Shown in pieces: positions 63,893-64,000 of a stretch of 64,000 nucleotides of DNA; the stretch's first letter is position 1, and each line of letters starts with the position of its first letter. A model generated the notes under the pieces. The model was not told where the DNA came from and did not search any database. It was given only the letters and a program-made list of their open reading frames with translations. The stretch is from Undaria pinnatifida (Eukaryota; Sar; Phaeophyceae; Laminariales; Alariaceae). The translations under genes and the position numbers were made by a program. The stretch lies in the NCBI GenBank assembly GCA_012845835.1, contig JABAKD010000005.1:10282323-10346322 (forward strand). The letters run 5' to 3'.

Positions 63893-64000
63893 AACTTTGC
63901 AACGCCGGCGAACGTTGTCCGCATACCACCCTGGCCCTAATTGGCACTACTTTTGTCATCATGATGCCGCGCACGCCCACACTACTGCACGTGTTGACAA

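Noticed and set aside
1-64000. CRISPR arrays, bacterial operons, viral capsid or polymerase genes, or an autonomous transposase or reverse transcriptase
   Set aside because: None seen. The tandem repeats lack unique spacers of fixed length, and no open frame shows the family motifs.

Overview
This window looks like nuclear DNA of a large, repeat-rich eukaryotic genome. Spliceosomal introns with GT-AG ends, alanine- and CAG-rich coding sequence, (TTAGGG)-like interstitial repeats, very long simple-sequence arrays and several short interspersed element families fit a stramenopile, and a brown alga is my best guess. That guess rests on general character, not on a diagnostic marker. There are no bacterial-type operons, and I see no autonomous transposon or viral coding region.

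The one gene I can support fully is on the minus strand, from 51320 (ATG) to 12492 (stop). It encodes a PUF60-type poly(U)-binding splicing factor in ten coding exons: 51320-50541, 22556-22395, 21601-21540, 20541-20376, 18560-18379, 17915-17774, 16181-16122, 15171-14701, 13690-13604 and 12680-12492. All nine introns have GT-AG borders and the reading frame closes exactly, giving 2301 nt and 766 residues. The protein has an alanine-rich acidic N-terminal extension with a basic/tryptophan motif, two RRM domains, an Ala/Gln/Gly-rich linker, and a C-terminal U2AF-homology motif (UHM) ending in the PUF60-like GRFFAGR...YDQ block. Intron 1 is about 28 kb; the other introns are 0.46-1.8 kb.

Layout: 1-12491 is downstream flank, made of element R copies, a 2-kb inverted pair of CCCATGGG minisatellites, a GGGTC pentamer array, a 27-bp minisatellite and triplet repeats. 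12492-22556 holds exons 10 to 2, with introns full of simple repeats (telomere-like, ATCT, GGGA) and element R and T copies. 22557-50540 is intron 1: about 3 kb that is pyrimidine-rich on the sense strand, then a mosaic of short families (a tRNA-derived SINE; A-tailed families B and G; families A, C, H; TTAA-flanked mini-elements T) and local tandem repeats. 50541-51320 is exon 1. 51321-64000 is upstream flank with more tandem repeats, a second CCATGG-rich field and no gene I can defend.

The most interesting points are the complete but very stretched PUF60-like gene, its possible N-terminal UHM ligand motif, element R copies lying directly against splice sites and as inverted pairs around exons 5-6, the roughly 88-bp TTAA-flanked mini-element caught inserted in a tandem repeat, and pyrimidine-rich intron arrays in a gene whose own product belongs to a pyrimidine-tract-binding family.
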